This document shows, piece by piece, positions 1 to 11,571 of a DNA stretch of 64,000 nt. The translations under genes and the position numbers were made by a program. The stretch's first letter is position 1, and each line of letters opens with the position of its first letter. The notes beneath the pieces are model-generated. The model saw only the letters and a list, made by a program, of their open reading frames with translations. It did no database searches and was not told the origin of the DNA. The stretch comes from Microstegium vimineum (lineage: Eukaryota; Streptophyta; Magnoliopsida; Poales; Poaceae), in assembly GCA_022036555.1 (NCBI GenBank), contig CM039128.1, positions 22,708,171-22,772,170 on the forward strand, given 5' to 3'.

Positions 1-476
1 GTCCGGGAACCTTCTGTAGCTCGTCCAGAAACTACATAGAACAGTTTTTCTGAAGCTTTTGTCGGCGGACAGTCCGAGCCTCCCCTGTTACCGGGTGTGG
101 AGTCCGGCACCCCAGCGCGGACAGTCCGAGACCGGACCAGGGACCTCTCCAGAAACTTGTGGTTTCTCTCGGTTCAACGGCGGACAGTCCAGCCCGTGAG
201 CGCCGACAGTCCGGGAATACCCAGACTTTGTTGTTTTTCTTTGATTCTTCATGGCTTGTTCGTCGAGGCTTTCTGATCGCTCCGCTGCACCTTTAGGACC
301 ACTCCTAAGGTGTCCACCTACGCATTAGGTCGTGAGCTAGTTGAAGTTTGTGAAGTCGCATTTGGGTGTGATTTTTGGACAAGGGTCAAGAAATATAAGT
401 TTCCGAAAGAGATTTTTATTTGGCTCCCATTCACTCCCCCCCCCCCGCCTCTGGTTGCCGTTCTCGGTCCTTCACC
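1..476 (+). repeat. Ty1/copia LTR, 3' portion only
   Basis: This looks like the last part of a SIRE-like copia LTR read on the plus strand. The end has the layout seen in the two other copia LTR ends of this window (56240-56279 and 57180-57227): a T-rich stretch, 'attcac', a C-run, 'ctct', then a final 'ccttca' at 471-476. The upstream part carries the palindrome CGGACAGTCCG exactly at 66-76 and 118-128 and with one mismatch at 181-191 and 203-213. The right side abuts element A integrase sequence. The left end and any target duplication lie outside the window, so a solo LTR and a complete element cannot be told apart. The exact 3' boundary is uncertain by some tens of bases. Confidence 0.6.
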
Positions 477-772
477 GAGCATATCGAGCCCCAACAGGAG
501 AAGGGCCAGGAGGCTGGTATTACTTGAAGTTCTTGTGCGGGGCGGTGAGCTTGCTTTGCAAAGAATTGGCATCCTTTGCAGGTGCGCACCATTTGTTCTG
601 TGTCGGCGACTGTTGTTGGCCAGTAGAAACCTGCTCGGAAGGCTTTTCGTACCAGTGTTTTTGCGGCGGCGTGGTTTCCGCATGTGCCGGCATGTATGTC
701 TTGTAGAATTGCGGCGCCGTCTTCCCTGGAGACACATTTCGGTAATGCTTCGAATCTGGAGTTTTTCCTCAT
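477..772 (-). pseudogene. Element A integrase, N-terminal zinc-binding part (fragment)
   Basis: The minus-strand frame shows an H2C2 zinc-binding integrase N-terminus: His in 'HAGTCGNH', then 'YWPT' and the Cys pair of 'CKGCQ', followed by the 'WPF' stretch that normally leads into the catalytic core. A single-base frameshift near position 500 separates this from the following 'GLDMLG', which marks the start of the core. The core itself, with its catalytic Asp and Glu residues, is absent because the copia LTR begins at 476. It belongs to the pol polyprotein of element A and is not a separate gene. Confidence 0.75.
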
Positions 773-1024
773 TAGCGTGTCATCAACAAGGGCATAGTTG
801 TGAGCTCGACGGGTTAATCGCTCAGCTTCCGTCTCGTATGACGGGTAGAGGTTGTTGGAGAAGTATTGGATGAAATCGTCCCACTAGTCGACTGGTTGGC
901 TGGTGGTCGCGGCAACTATTATGTCAGCTTGAGGAGTTGGTGGTTCGCTCGGTGGAGTTTCTTGTTTGTCGGTGATTGATGGCTTAAGTATGTCTTGGAC
1001 GAAGACTCCTGCGGGGATGGGGGG

Positions 1025-1681
1025 TCACGATGATCCTAGCTTGGACATTTCGCCTGCTGCTTTGTTTTGCTCACGCGGGACGTGGTAATATTCGATTCCG
1101 AAGAAATTTCCTTTTAGCTTTCGGATGGCGGTGCAATAGGCATCCATCTTTTCGTTGGGGCAGTTCCACTCTTTATTGATATGGTTGATAACAAGGGCAG
1201 AGTCGTCGTTGATAATGATGTGTTTTATGCCGAGTTCACTGGCGATGCGTAGCCCATGTAGTGTTGCCTCGTATTCGGCGGCGTTGTTAGATGTCGGGAA
1301 TAGTAGTTGCAGGGCGTAGTGAATCTTATCTCCGGAGGGCAATATGAATAGGAGGCCGACGCCTGCTCCATGGATGGACAAGGAGCCGTCAAAAAATAGG
1401 ATCCAATGCTCCGGGGCCTCAATGGTTACTGGGACCTGGATGTCGGTCCATTCGGCGATGAAGTCCACGAGTGCTTGTGACTTGATCGTATGCCGCCCTT
1501 GGAATGCGATGTTGAAGGTTCTGAGCCCAACCGCCCATTTGACTATCTGCCAAGTGGCGTCTTTGTTCCGTACGATATCACCTAGCGGAAACTCTGTGAC
1601 GTCTGTTACCTTCGTTGGTCGTTGCAAATAGTGTCGGAGCTTGCGTGCGGTAATAAGGACCGCGTATAATAGCTTTTGCAC
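1025..1681 (-). pseudogene. Element A second RNase H (aRNH) domain
   Basis: The first ~60 residues are the end of the ordinary RNase H ('LLYAVLITARKLRHYL'). A full second RNase H follows, with the acidic residues in place: Asp in 'LFFDGS', Glu in 'NNAAEYEA' and Asp in 'INDDSALV'. Dual RNase H domains define Tat-lineage gypsy pol. It normally cleaves RNA in RNA-DNA hybrids during reverse transcription. The frame runs on without stops for 218 codons, but the upstream reverse transcriptase is in another frame (shift near 1700-1740). Positions 773-1024, between this and integrase, hold only decayed linker. Confidence 0.8.
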
Positions 1682-3095
1682 TTGGGGGTATCTTGTTTTT
1701 GACTCGTTGAGTACTTTGCTTGCGAAATAGCATGGTCACTGAACCGGTATGCGCGCCCGCTTTCTTCACGCTCGACTACCATGACGGTGCTGACTACCCG
1801 GTTTGTGGCGGCGATGTATAGTAGCATTGGATCTTCTTCCTTTGGTGCGACGAGAACGGGAGGTTCGTTGAGGTATTTTTTTAGGTTGGCGAATGCTCGA
1901 TCTGCTTCATCAGTCCATATGAACTTCTGACAATCCTCTAAAAGTCCGAAGAACGGGAGGCCCTTTTCGCCGAGGCGGGAGATGAAATGGTTCAGGGCGG
2001 CCATGCACCCAGCGAATTTTTGTACGTCTTTTACGTTAGAGGGAGGCTTTATTTGGAGAACTACGGCGGTTTTTTCTGGATTAGCTCGGATGCCAGATTT
2101 ACTAACGATGTTGCCCAGTAGATTTCCTGAAGACGCTCCGAAGATGCACTTCTTTGGGTTTAACTTCCATTTTAACTCGTTGAGGGCCTTGAAGGTTTCC
2201 TCTATATCGGCGACCAGCGTCTCTTTGTGGTGCGTTTTTATGACTACATCATCCACGTAAGCCTCGACTTTCCCTGGGATGAGTTCCTTTAAGCACTCTT
2301 GTATGGCACGCTGGTATGTGGCGCCGACGTTTTTTAGTCCGAAGGACATCATTGTGTAGCAGTAGGCGCCGAAAGGAGTTATAAACGACGTCTTTAGGGG
2401 CCCGTTTGGAAGAGCTCCACAGAGCTGATTCTCAGGGAGAATCACTTTCCTGACCGCCAAACACATTTTCCAGTCACAACTGATTCTCTGCTGATTCTGT
2501 GAAGTGATTCTCTGAAATGAACTAAGAGGCTGAGAGCTGAAAAAAGTAGCTTCACCTGATTCTGTGAAGTGATTCTTCATGTTGATTTTAAGAGTTTAGG
2601 CTAAACAATCTAAGAGAATCATTTTCAGCCACATAATTACTTCACGAGTGAATCAGGGAGCACAGCTGGAGAATCTGGGAGCACAACTCTACCAAACGGG
2701 CCCTTACTTGATCTTCCGGTTTCAACGTTATTTTGTGATAGCCGGAGTAGCAGTCGAGGAAGGAGAGGAGTTCACATCCTGCAGTGGAGTCGACTACTTC
2801 GTCGATGCGTGGGAGGGGGAACGGATCAGGGGAGCAATGTTTGTTGAGGCTCGTATAGTCGACACACATTCTCCATTCGTTATTCTTTTTTCTTACAAGC
2901 ACCGGATTGGCAAGCCATTTGGGGTGATTTACTTCTTTCATGAACCTAGCGGCTAGGAGCCGGGCTATTTTAGCTTTGATAGCTTCCTTGCGGTCTGGTG
3001 CGAATCTTCTAAGCTTCTAACGAGTTGGCTTAGCGCCTTTGTCTACGTTCAGCGAGTGCTCGGTGCGGTCGCGAGGGACCCCTGGCATGTTCAGC
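1606..3095 (-). pseudogene. Element A reverse transcriptase / RNase H, interrupted by a MITE
   Basis: Minus-strand pieces at 2707-3095 and 1606-2396 make up one reverse transcriptase. The first holds 'LVRKKNNEWRMCVDY', 'PFPLPRIDEVVD' and 'YSGYHKI'. The second opens with 'TSFITPFGAYCY' and contains the polymerase motif 'YVDDVV', the thumb, and the start of RNase H. Between them lies the MITE at 2397-2703. A stop in the linker upstream of the fingers (about 3017) and a frameshift near 1735 add to the damage. The 5' edge at 3095 is the junction with the truncated LTR of element B, just after the linker motif 'MPGVPRDRTEHSL'. Confidence 0.82.
2397..2703. mobile_element. Tourist-like (PIF/Harbinger type) MITE, 307 bp
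   Basis: The ends are inverted copies: GGGGCCCGTTTGG at the left and CCAAACGGGCCC at the right. Both are flanked by TTA (2394-2396 and 2704-2706). On the minus strand, one TAA copy fits exactly into the reverse-transcriptase reading frame of element A, which independently confirms the insertion site. The interior has no coding capacity and contains repeated 'tgattct' segments, including a direct repeat of about 20 bp (near 2491 and 2555). A TTA duplication with short G-rich inverted ends fits the PIF/Harbinger superfamily. Confidence 0.9.
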
Positions 3096-5810
3096 GAATG
3101 CACCGGGGGTTGCCTTGGTTGGAGGGATAAGCGAACTCGGGCTCAGATGTAACAAGAGAGAAATCCCCTTCACAAGAGGGATTATCCAACCCAACCAACG
3201 AACAATCTACACGATATAATGACATGCTTTAGATGATGCTTGAATAGTAAATATGATGCTCAACACATACAAGCATGCATTTAAAAGATGAATTAAACAA
3301 ATTACAACCTTGAGTACAACTTTCCTTCATGAAGGAAATCAAAACTAGGTTATAAAGCAATTTAATTAAACCCTATTTAACTTAATTATTTAAGTTAGCA
3401 ATTACATCCAAAAGAACTGAGTAAACAATATTACATCAAGCATGTCCAACTTGTGGTTGTCACTGGACAAATGACCATTTGCATCAATTAATCCAAAATC
3501 ACTCAAAGCCTAAAGTCATTAGAGTTTCTAAACATTTTATAGTTAATTAAACAAATAGGGATATATAAAAGTTCATCCACAAATTCTCAAACTTTTTGTA
3601 CAACAAGGTAACAGTGTGTACAGGTCACACAAAAATTCTCAGAATTTTTGGAACAACATACAGATCATGAAAATTCATGGAAAACTCATTTTCAATTAAT
3701 TTGGGCATTTTTATAGGATTAAAAATGTATTAAACATGGACATGTGATATTTTTCTTAAATACAACACATCACAGAGAGCATCCTCAAAATTTTGTAGAA
3801 TTTAAACATTCACATATTTTAAACAAATGAAAATACAAAAAGCATTACTATTCAAAACTAAAAAAAGAAGGGAAAACCTTTTGAAACAGACACTGACGCC
3901 TGGGGCCCGCGCGTCAGCGTCCCAGCGCCAGAGCAGCGGCGTCGGCGACCACAAAACACGGCGGCGCATCGCTGTCGGTGACCAAACCGAACAACCAACC
4001 CTCGAATCAGCTTCTACACTCCACCCCGAACCCGACGAGGTGCGACACGAGCATTTCCATCCCTCAAAAAACGTCTCACCGGCGACGACGGCGGCGACCT
4101 GAGCTCGGCCGTACGTACGTCGGTGAGTACAGCCATGTGCCGAAGAAACTAGGCCTCGAAAACGACTCAGGGAACAACCACGAGCAAAACGCCCAACAGA
4201 AACGAGACTAAAACCTACCCTGGTGACCTCGTCGACGGCAATGGCGGCAACCCGCGCGCGGCCGCACATACGCCAGCGGACATAGGCCGTAATCGGCTCA
4301 ACCAACAACCCCAGCATGCTTAGCGGCCCCCAAACAACGCGAAGCGCACGCAAAACGAACCCAGAGCTAAACGCAACACCCTCGCCGACGGCCATGGCGG
4401 ACGGCGGGGATCTGCGCGCCGTGCGCCAGAGAAAATACGCACGCGCTCGAACGACCATCACCCATACCAGACGCAGGACGGCTAGACGAAGCTAGCGCAA
4501 GACTCGGATCAGAAAATGATCAACTACAATGACTAAACGACGAACACACCGCCGCGCCGGCCATGAACTGCTGCGCCGCTCGAGGACAGAGCTCGATGGC
4601 TCGATTCAAGGACAACCGAGGGTGCGGAGAGATCGAGGAGCTCACCCTGGTCACGAAGCACTCGCAAGCTTGGCTGGAGATGAAGCAGAGACGGCCGACG
4701 ACGAAGACTGTGCCGGCGGAGACGATGAACCGAGCAGCAACGATGATGTTCCCGGAGATATGGTCCACAATTTGCAAAACGAAGATGCTGACAAGGATCA
4801 GTGATGAACAAGGAGCAAGAAACACAAGATGAAAAAACAATGTGGCTCCTGTGTAGCCCGGTCGATAGCTGACCAGAGCGGCGGCGCTCTCGCTAGAGCC
4901 GAGGAAGAAGACGTCGCGCTGGCTGATTCACGCAGTCGCAGCTTCAACCAACTCGTGCGGGAGATGCGCTAGGTCAAGGCAAAAACCATTGCGGTGGATG
5001 GGAAGCTTGGAAGTGTCTGGAAAACTCGCACGAGTTCGACGACGATGGTGGAGAGCTCGGCGGAGCAGAGCAGAGCGATGGCGCGGCGTGGAAAGGGAGG
5101 CAGGAGTGGACGGCGTCCTGTTTTAAAGACGGCAACGGGTCCGCGACGTTGCCACGCACACGACAGGACGTGCGTCGACGCTAGGAGTCGCATGGTGGCA
5201 TCGGCAGGTGGCCGGCCAGGTGTCGGCGTCGAGTTCTCCGTCGCCATGCAATTGTTTGATGAAATGTTTGAACTGCCCCTGTGACTATTTTGCAAATTGC
5301 TCAAGCTTCCAGGGGTTTTCATGAAAAACTTTGAATACAAAAGTTGCTCAAAATTTCATGATCTACAACTTTGTCAATACTCACATTTTCAAAATAGGCC
5401 TAGAAATGAAAATGCATTTTTGAAATTTGAAAACCTTTTTAAAAAGGATTTGCCCCCTTTTTAATTACTTTAAAAACATGAATAACACTTGAAAAAACTG
5501 TAAACACAACAAAAGCAAAACAAACAGAGCTCTACAACTTTGCTTAAACAAACATATGCAAATTCTTTATAGATTTTGAAAATCATGTTTAGGGTTTAAT
5601 CCACCCCCTCTGGGAATTATGGTTTGGATTCAAATTTAAATTTTGAGAATTTTGAAAAGATGACCTGCATTCACAACATTGATCAAACATAGACAAGTAA
5701 ACTCATTTTAGTTCAATGCATATCCAGGTTTTCAAACAAGTGAATGATGCTTAATGCATATGATGACATGATCAGTTTTTAATTAAGTGATTAACACCAG
5801 GGGTGTTACA
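3096..5810 (-). repeat. Element B 3' LTR, truncated
   Basis: Matches 12955-15669 over its whole length. It ends on the plus strand in GGTGTTACA (minus-strand start TGTAACACC), directly next to the polypurine tract. The other end lacks the 1383 bp that the complete LTR has at 11572-12954. It contains AT-rich arms and a GC-rich core (about 3890-5280). The core has many chance open frames on both strands, none resembling a known protein. Confidence 0.9.
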
Positions 5811-5846
5811 ACCCTTCCCCCTTAAAGAAATCTCGTCCCGAGATTT
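5811..5846 (-). other. Element B polypurine tract and adjacent palindrome
   Basis: On the minus strand a purine run, AAGGGGGGAAGGG, lies one base from the LTR start TGTAACACC; this is the expected plus-strand priming site. Next to it at 5828-5846 is a near-perfect palindrome, AAATCTCGTCCCGAGATTT, with eight-base arms around TCC. The same palindrome occurs at the same place in element D. Confidence 0.85.
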
Positions 5847-5942
5847 AGAGGTGAAACAAAGTAATGGAAAAGGAAACGTATCAATAACTTTTCTCTTTCA
5901 TATCATCCTTGTTACAACTATGACCAGGTTTTACAAAACAAC

Positions 5943-6359
5943 TCAAACAATAGAAGCATAGAACTCGTGGAAATTCTCTAAAAGATAATCTTCAGATTCC
6001 CAAGTAGCTTCTTCCTCCGAGTGTTGATTCCACGGAACCTTATAGAACTTGATGGTTTTGCGACGAGTAAATCGATCCTTTCGATCGAGAACCTTTACAG
6101 GATAATCAGAGTAGGTCACATCAGGTTCTAACTGCACTCCTTCAACTTCCACCATCGTATCTTTAATTTGAAGACACTTCTTCAATTGTGATACGTGAAA
6201 CACATCATGAACGACAGAGAGAATGTCAGGCAATTTCAAACAATAAGCCACCTTGCCAATACGTTCCATAATTGGGAATGGACCGACATAACGAGGTGCT
6301 AACTTGCCTTTCACTCCAAAACGAGAGATTCCTTTCATAGGTGTGACTTTCAAATACAC
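5943..6359 (-). pseudogene. Element B integrase C-terminus with chromodomain-like tail
   Basis: The 138-codon frame begins within the integrase C-terminal domain ('GKLAPRYVGPF', 'YCLKLP', 'VHDVFHVSQLKK'). It ends in a chromodomain-like segment: 'YPVKVLDRKDR' followed by 'VPWNQHSEEEATWE' and 'FHEF'. Such tails are known to guide chromovirus integration toward particular chromatin. It is part of pol; small frame breaks at 6360-6450 separate it from the integrase core. Confidence 0.85.
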
Positions 6360-6449
6360 GTGATCTCCGGGTTGGTATTGAAGTGGCCTTCTTCTTTTGT
6401 CAGCATAGCTCTTTTGCCTTGACTAAGCTATTTAAAGATTGATGCGAAT

Positions 6450-9400
6450 CTACTTTACTTTATCCTCGGCTTCCTTAACTACGTCGACACCAAAGAACTC
6501 ACGTTCCCTGGGTTCCGACCAATTAAGAGGAGTTCTGCAACCACGACCATACAAAGCTTCGAATGGTGACATTTTTATGCTTTGTTGATAACTGTTGTTG
6601 TATGAGAACTCTGCCAAAGGCAAGCATTCATCCCACTTCTCTGCAAAGTTAAGAACACAACACCGCAACAAATCTTCAAGAATCTGATTGACTCATTCAG
6701 TCTGACCATCGGTTTGTGGATGATAGGTAGTGTTGTACAAAAGTTTAGTACCCAGAGATTCATGAAGATGCCTCCAGAAAGCGGAGACAAACTGAGTCCC
6801 ACGATCAGATATGATGGTCTTAGGAATGCCATGAAGACTTACTATTCTTGCCAAAAACAACTTGGCGTAAGAAGCCGTAGGATGTCTTGTTTTCACTCGT
6901 AGAAAATGTGCAGATTTGGTGAGCCGGTCAACAATAACCCAGATAGAGTCATATCCGTTAGATGTGGTACGTAAACCTACTATGAAATCCATACTGATGT
7001 CTTCCCACTTCCAAACTGGAACTGGTAAAGGTTGAAGTTGACCTCCTGGTTTCAAATGTACTGCTTTCACTTTCTGACAAGTGTCGCACTTAGCCACATA
7101 GCCGGCTATCTCAATCTTCATCTTTGTCCGCCAAAACTTCCTCTTCAAATTCTGGTACATTTTGTTGCTTCCAGGGTGAATGGACAAACGAGAAGTATGA
7201 GCTTCATCAAGAATAGCTTGTTGTAACTCTGGAACTTTGGGCACCACAAGACGATCTTTGAACCAAAGCACATCAGATTCATCTAACTTAAAACAAGTGG
7301 GTATCCCAGATTTCACCTTTGCTTTAAGATGTGCGATGCCTTTATTGGTCTGTTGAGCCTCGATAATTTGATCACGAATGTTGGGTTCCACCGATATGTT
7401 AGCTAGACTGCCATGCTGAACCATAGATATGCCTAGCCTTTCTAACTCATAACAGAGTGTGGAATTTACCGTCTTTAGTCTCAGACAATTGCAACTACCC
7501 TTACAACTTAAGGCATCAACTACAACATTTGCCTTACCTGGATGGTAATGCACTTCAAGATCATAATCTTTGATAAGCTCTAACCACCGCCTTTGCCTCA
7601 TATTTAACTCGGACTGGGTGAAAATATACTTCAAACTCTTATGATCAGTATAGATATGACAAAGGTTGCCCAGAAGATAATGCCGCCAAATCTTCAAAGA
7701 GTGGACAACTGCCGCTAACTCTAGATCATGAGTTGGATAGTTCTCTTCGTGCTTCTTCAACTGTCTAGAAGCATAAGCAATGACCCTTCCTTCTTGCATC
7801 AAGACACACCCAATACCAATACCAGATGCATCACAATATATATCAAAGGGCTTCTCAATATTAGGTTGAGCTAATACGGGAGCTGTGGTCATTAACTTCT
7901 TCAAAGCACGAAAAGCCTCTTCGCACTCAGCAGACCACACAAACTTGGTCTGGTTCTTCAGTAGACTGGTAATTGGCTTCAATACTCGAGAAAAGTCTGG
8001 AATAAACCGACGATAATAACCAGCCATACCGAGGAAACTTGGAACTTGATGAACTGTAGTTGGTGGCTTCCAATCCAGAATGTCCTTCACCTTACTAGGA
8101 TCAACTGCCACGCCTCTGTTGGACAGAACATGTCCTAGGAATTGCACTTCCTTCAGCCAAAACTCACATTTGTTGAACTTAGCATAAAGCTGATGCTCAC
8201 GCAATCGATTTAAGATAATCCGGAGATGACGGGCATGCTCTTCTTCATTCTTGGAATAGATGAGAATATCATCAATGAAGACAACAACGAACTTATCTAG
8301 CTCCAGCATGAACACTGAGTTCATCAGATACATGAAGTATGCCGGGGCATTAGTCAAACCAAACGACATTACCAGATATTCATAAAGCTCATATCTAATG
8401 GTAAAAATCGTCTTGGGGATATCTTTGGGATGGATCTTGATCTGGTGGTACCCTAATCGCAAGTCGATCTTGGAAAACACCGTAGCTCCAGCGAGTTGAT
8501 CAAAGAGAAGATCAATCCGCGGCAAGGGATACTTGTTCTTGATGGTCACCTCGTTCAAGGGATGATAGTCAACGCACATGCAAAGGGTATGATCCTTCTT
8601 TTTCATGAAAATGGCAGGACAACCCCACGGCGATGAACTAGGTCGAATGAAACACTTATCGAGCAACTCATTCAACTGAGTCTTCAACTCGGCTAGCTCT
8701 TTAGGAGGCATCCGATAAGCTCTTCTAGAGATAGGTGCGGTGCCAGGCTTTAACTCTATAGAAAACTCAACATCTCTATCAGGAGGTAAGCCAGGTAAGT
8801 CATCAGGAAAGATGTCTGGAAATTTGCACACTACTGGAATATCATATATTCCAACTGCCGTTATAGAACAGACTTTTTCCACTTCCCTCTTTGGCACAGA
8901 AAGTTGAATCAAGAGTTGAGATTTACTGTCAGGCACATCCACCTTGATAGTTCTGTTTAACACATCGATCACAGCTTTGTGCTGCTGCAACCAATTCATC
9001 CCCAGGATCACATCTAAACCCTGGTTAGGAAGCACTACCATAGTCATGGGAAAGATATGCCCACCCAGACTCAAAGATACTTGATAAACCACTTCTCTAG
9101 ATGAGATTCGACCACCAGGTGTTTGCACATGAAAGTCCATTTTTAACTCAGACAAAGGAACACAATGCTTGAGCACAAATGATTTATCAATGAAGGAATG
9201 CGATGCACCAGAATCAAAGAGAATAACTGCAGGTTGATTGTTGATAGGAAACATACCCTGCAATACGGGTTCTCCTTCTGGCATTCCTTCACCCTGGGTA
9301 TGAAACACCCGCCCAGTCTTCTGTTCATTCTTGTTCTTCTGAACCCCAGCATTCCCACTCTGCTTCTGTTGCTGCTGATTTCTAGCGAACTTCTGATTAT

Positions 9401-9485
9401 ACTGCTTCGGAAGAGGACATACATTGGAATAATGTCCCACCTTTCCACAGTTGAAACAGGCATTGTTAGTTTGCTTGGCAACCAC
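6450..9485 (-). pseudogene. Element B pol (zinc knuckle, protease, RT, RNase H, integrase)
   Basis: The main open frame is 930 codons (6693-9485). Domains in order: gag-type zinc knuckle '[14 protein letters not shown]' (residues 10-23), aspartic protease with intact 'DSGASHSFI', reverse transcriptase with 'FIDDIL' as the catalytic box, RNase H ('[11 protein letters not shown]'), integrase zinc finger ('HPGSNKMY', 'CDTCQ') and integrase core ('MDFIVGL', 'ISDRGTQF'). A TGA at 6693-6695, in a place where relatives have Arg (CGA), ends this frame. The core then continues in 6450-6671 ('FALLYGRGC'-like segment 'FEALYGRGC'). The enzymes would copy element RNA and insert the cDNA. Confidence 0.9.
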
Positions 9486-10386
9486 TTGATTATTGGGACC
9501 AGCATTCTGCCTAGGATACTGAGAACCCCCAGAGAACTGCTATCCAGACTTCTGCTACTGCTGAGGAGGATGATACTGGAAACGGTTGTGGTTCTGAGGG
9601 TGGTAAATGATCTTCTGCCTCTTCTGATTACCACTAGAAGACCCAGCAAATGATTTCTTTTTCTTTGCCTCCCTATGGATGCGCAAAGAATTCTCAGCAG
9701 AGATAGCCATGCTCACCACCTCATGATAGGTAGCATTAGGATTGTGATTGAGCATGGTGTGCAGCTTAGTTGAGAGACCCCTGAGAAACCACCTCTTTTT
9801 TTTAGCATCAGTACTGACATGTTCCACAGCATACTATGAAAGATGGTTGAACTTGCCCACGTACTACATAAAAGTGGAATCCCCCTGCTTCAAACTCAGG
9901 AACTCCTCCAACTTAGCTTCCATGACACCATCAGGAATATAGTGCGCACGGAAAGCTTCGCGAAACTCCTTCCAGGTGGCACGATGTCCTGCCGGCTGCA
10001 TAGCTATAAAGGTCGACCACCATGCTCCTGCTGCCCCACGGAGCTGTTGAGCTGCAAAGACAGGCTTCTGCTCCTCCATGCAATTTGATTAGCTCGAACT
10101 TCTACTCCATGATGTGGAGCCAATCATCAGCTTCTAAAGGCTCATCTGCCTTGGTGAACACCGGGGGATGCGTGTCTGTGAAATCAACATAAGTTGTCTC
10201 CTGGTTATTGCGACCACGACGTTCATTGCCACCTTGCTGGTGATGCTGAGCTAGCTCATTCAAAAGACGAGCATTGTCTACTGAAACATTGACTAATGCC
10301 ACGAAGGTTTGTGCCAAGGTTGATGGTGCAGGTGGTGGATCAGGTAATTCACCATCTTGAGCCCCAGCATTGTTATGTTCAGGCAT
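9486..10386 (-). pseudogene. Element B gag (decayed)
   Basis: Three collinear minus-strand pieces form one gag. They are 10102-10386 (start Met, acidic low-complexity N-terminus, then 'ADEPLEADDWLHIME'), 9864-10079 ('LRGAAGAWW', 'WKEFREAFRAHYIP', 'FLSLKQG', the classical retrotransposon gag core) and 9555-9827 ('FLRGL', 'SMAISAE', lysine-rich tail). Stops near 10100, 9860 and 9540 and at least one frameshift separate them. The zinc knuckle lies at the start of the pol frame. Gag forms the virus-like particle that packages element RNA. Confidence 0.85.
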
Positions 10387-10572
10387 CTATTTGCACAAAC
10401 ATACTTTTATTGAAAACATGAGCATAAAAGTACCAAGGTGCACAAACATATATTACATGACCATCATAACACAACAGTGCTGAAAACTAAAGAGTTCTGA
10501 AAGCGACAAAGGTAGATTATATTACAACATCCACTACTCGCATCCGAACTAGATAGCTAGGCGATGCATGAT

Positions 10573-11229
10573 CTACTCGTCGTCACTAAGGACTACAACC
10601 TCCACCTCTGGCTCTAGCACGAACTCATCCTCGACGATCACCTCTGGCTCTGGCTCTAGTGCAGCTCCACCCTGACCCTCAGGTGTAGGTGCAAAGAACT
10701 GGTCTGCAAAGGACAGGTCTGCCTGAATAAGCTCCCCAAGGTCCTCTGCCATGGCCTAGTGCTGGTACTCTAGGTTCATCATGTTGTAGAGGTGATGAAC
10801 CTCCTCATGAAGAACATTGTTGTATACCTCAAGATTGTCTGCATAGTGCCCCAAGTTGAGGTACATCTCAGACAGAAGGTGCTCTCGGTCCCAGGCTTCA
10901 TTCCTCTCTCCCATCGCCTCATACATGAGACCCTAAGCGAAAGTCACCTCCGTCGCCTTGGCTGCCAGCTGTGCCTGACACGCCTACAACTCAGCCTCCT
11001 TCTCCTTCACCTTGACCTTCAGGTCGTCAGCACTGCTAGCAAACTCATCCCTGTTGGTCGTCAGCCAACCCAGCTCGAGCTCCAAGTGCTCGATCTTCGC
11101 CTTGTGGCGAGCACAACAACTAGCACCCTGCTGACTGCTCTCACCACAGTCTCCACATGTTGCCAGCCTGTGGCGAGGGACGCCCCGAGGTCCGGAAGAC
11201 TTGCGAGTCGTGCGCTTAGTCCAGGCCAT
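10573..11229 (-). pseudogene. Element B leader ORF upstream of gag, function unknown
   Basis: A single reading frame of 219 codons between the primer site and gag, interrupted only by three in-frame TAG codons (10984-10986, 10933-10935, 10756-10758). The N-terminus is basic ('TKRTTRKSS') with several Cys, including 'CGDCGE'. The middle is charged and probably coiled-coil ('HLELELGW', 'LKVKVKEKEAEL'). The C-terminus is strongly acidic and ends 'VVVLSDDE'. Frame preservation across 657 bp suggests it was once a protein. I do not recognise the family. Confidence 0.6.
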
Positions 11230-11557
11230 CCTATAGACAAGATTTCAAAAGAGGCAAGTAAGTAACAGGTCAAAATTTTAGTAGCTTAAGAACAAAATTT
11301 TAAACCCATCCCAAGTTGTATGATATGACACATGAAACGTCCCCACAAATACGATAATATTTACATAACATATATATAGGGCATATATATATAACCATAT
11401 CCATACCATCAGCATGTTATTCCTAAGAACTATTCTCCTAAACTTGGAAAGAGAGAAAAGATGAGTTAAAGAAATTTTTAAACTCAAAACAAATTTTAAT
11501 TTAAGATCCAAAAATATTTTGAAAACTGTTACAACTGCAAGATTGGTAATAAGGAGA

Positions 11558-11569
11558 GCTTTGATACCA
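11558..11569 (-). other. Element B primer-binding site
   Basis: The minus strand reads TGGTATCAAAGC, one base different from the usual initiator-methionine tRNA primer site TGGTATCAGAGC. It lies two bases after the LTR end. It fixes the inner LTR border at 11572 and shows that the shorter 3096-5810 copy is truncated. Confidence 0.85.
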
Positions 11570-11571
11570 AC

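Noticed and set aside
310..873. 187-codon plus-strand frame
   Set aside because: It runs across the copia LTR end and antisense to the integrase of element A; it has no recognisable domain.
3802..5340. Several Arg/Ser-rich frames in the element B LTR (repeated at 13707-15181)
   Set aside because: They lie in the GC-rich core, overlap on both strands, and differ in length between the two LTR copies.
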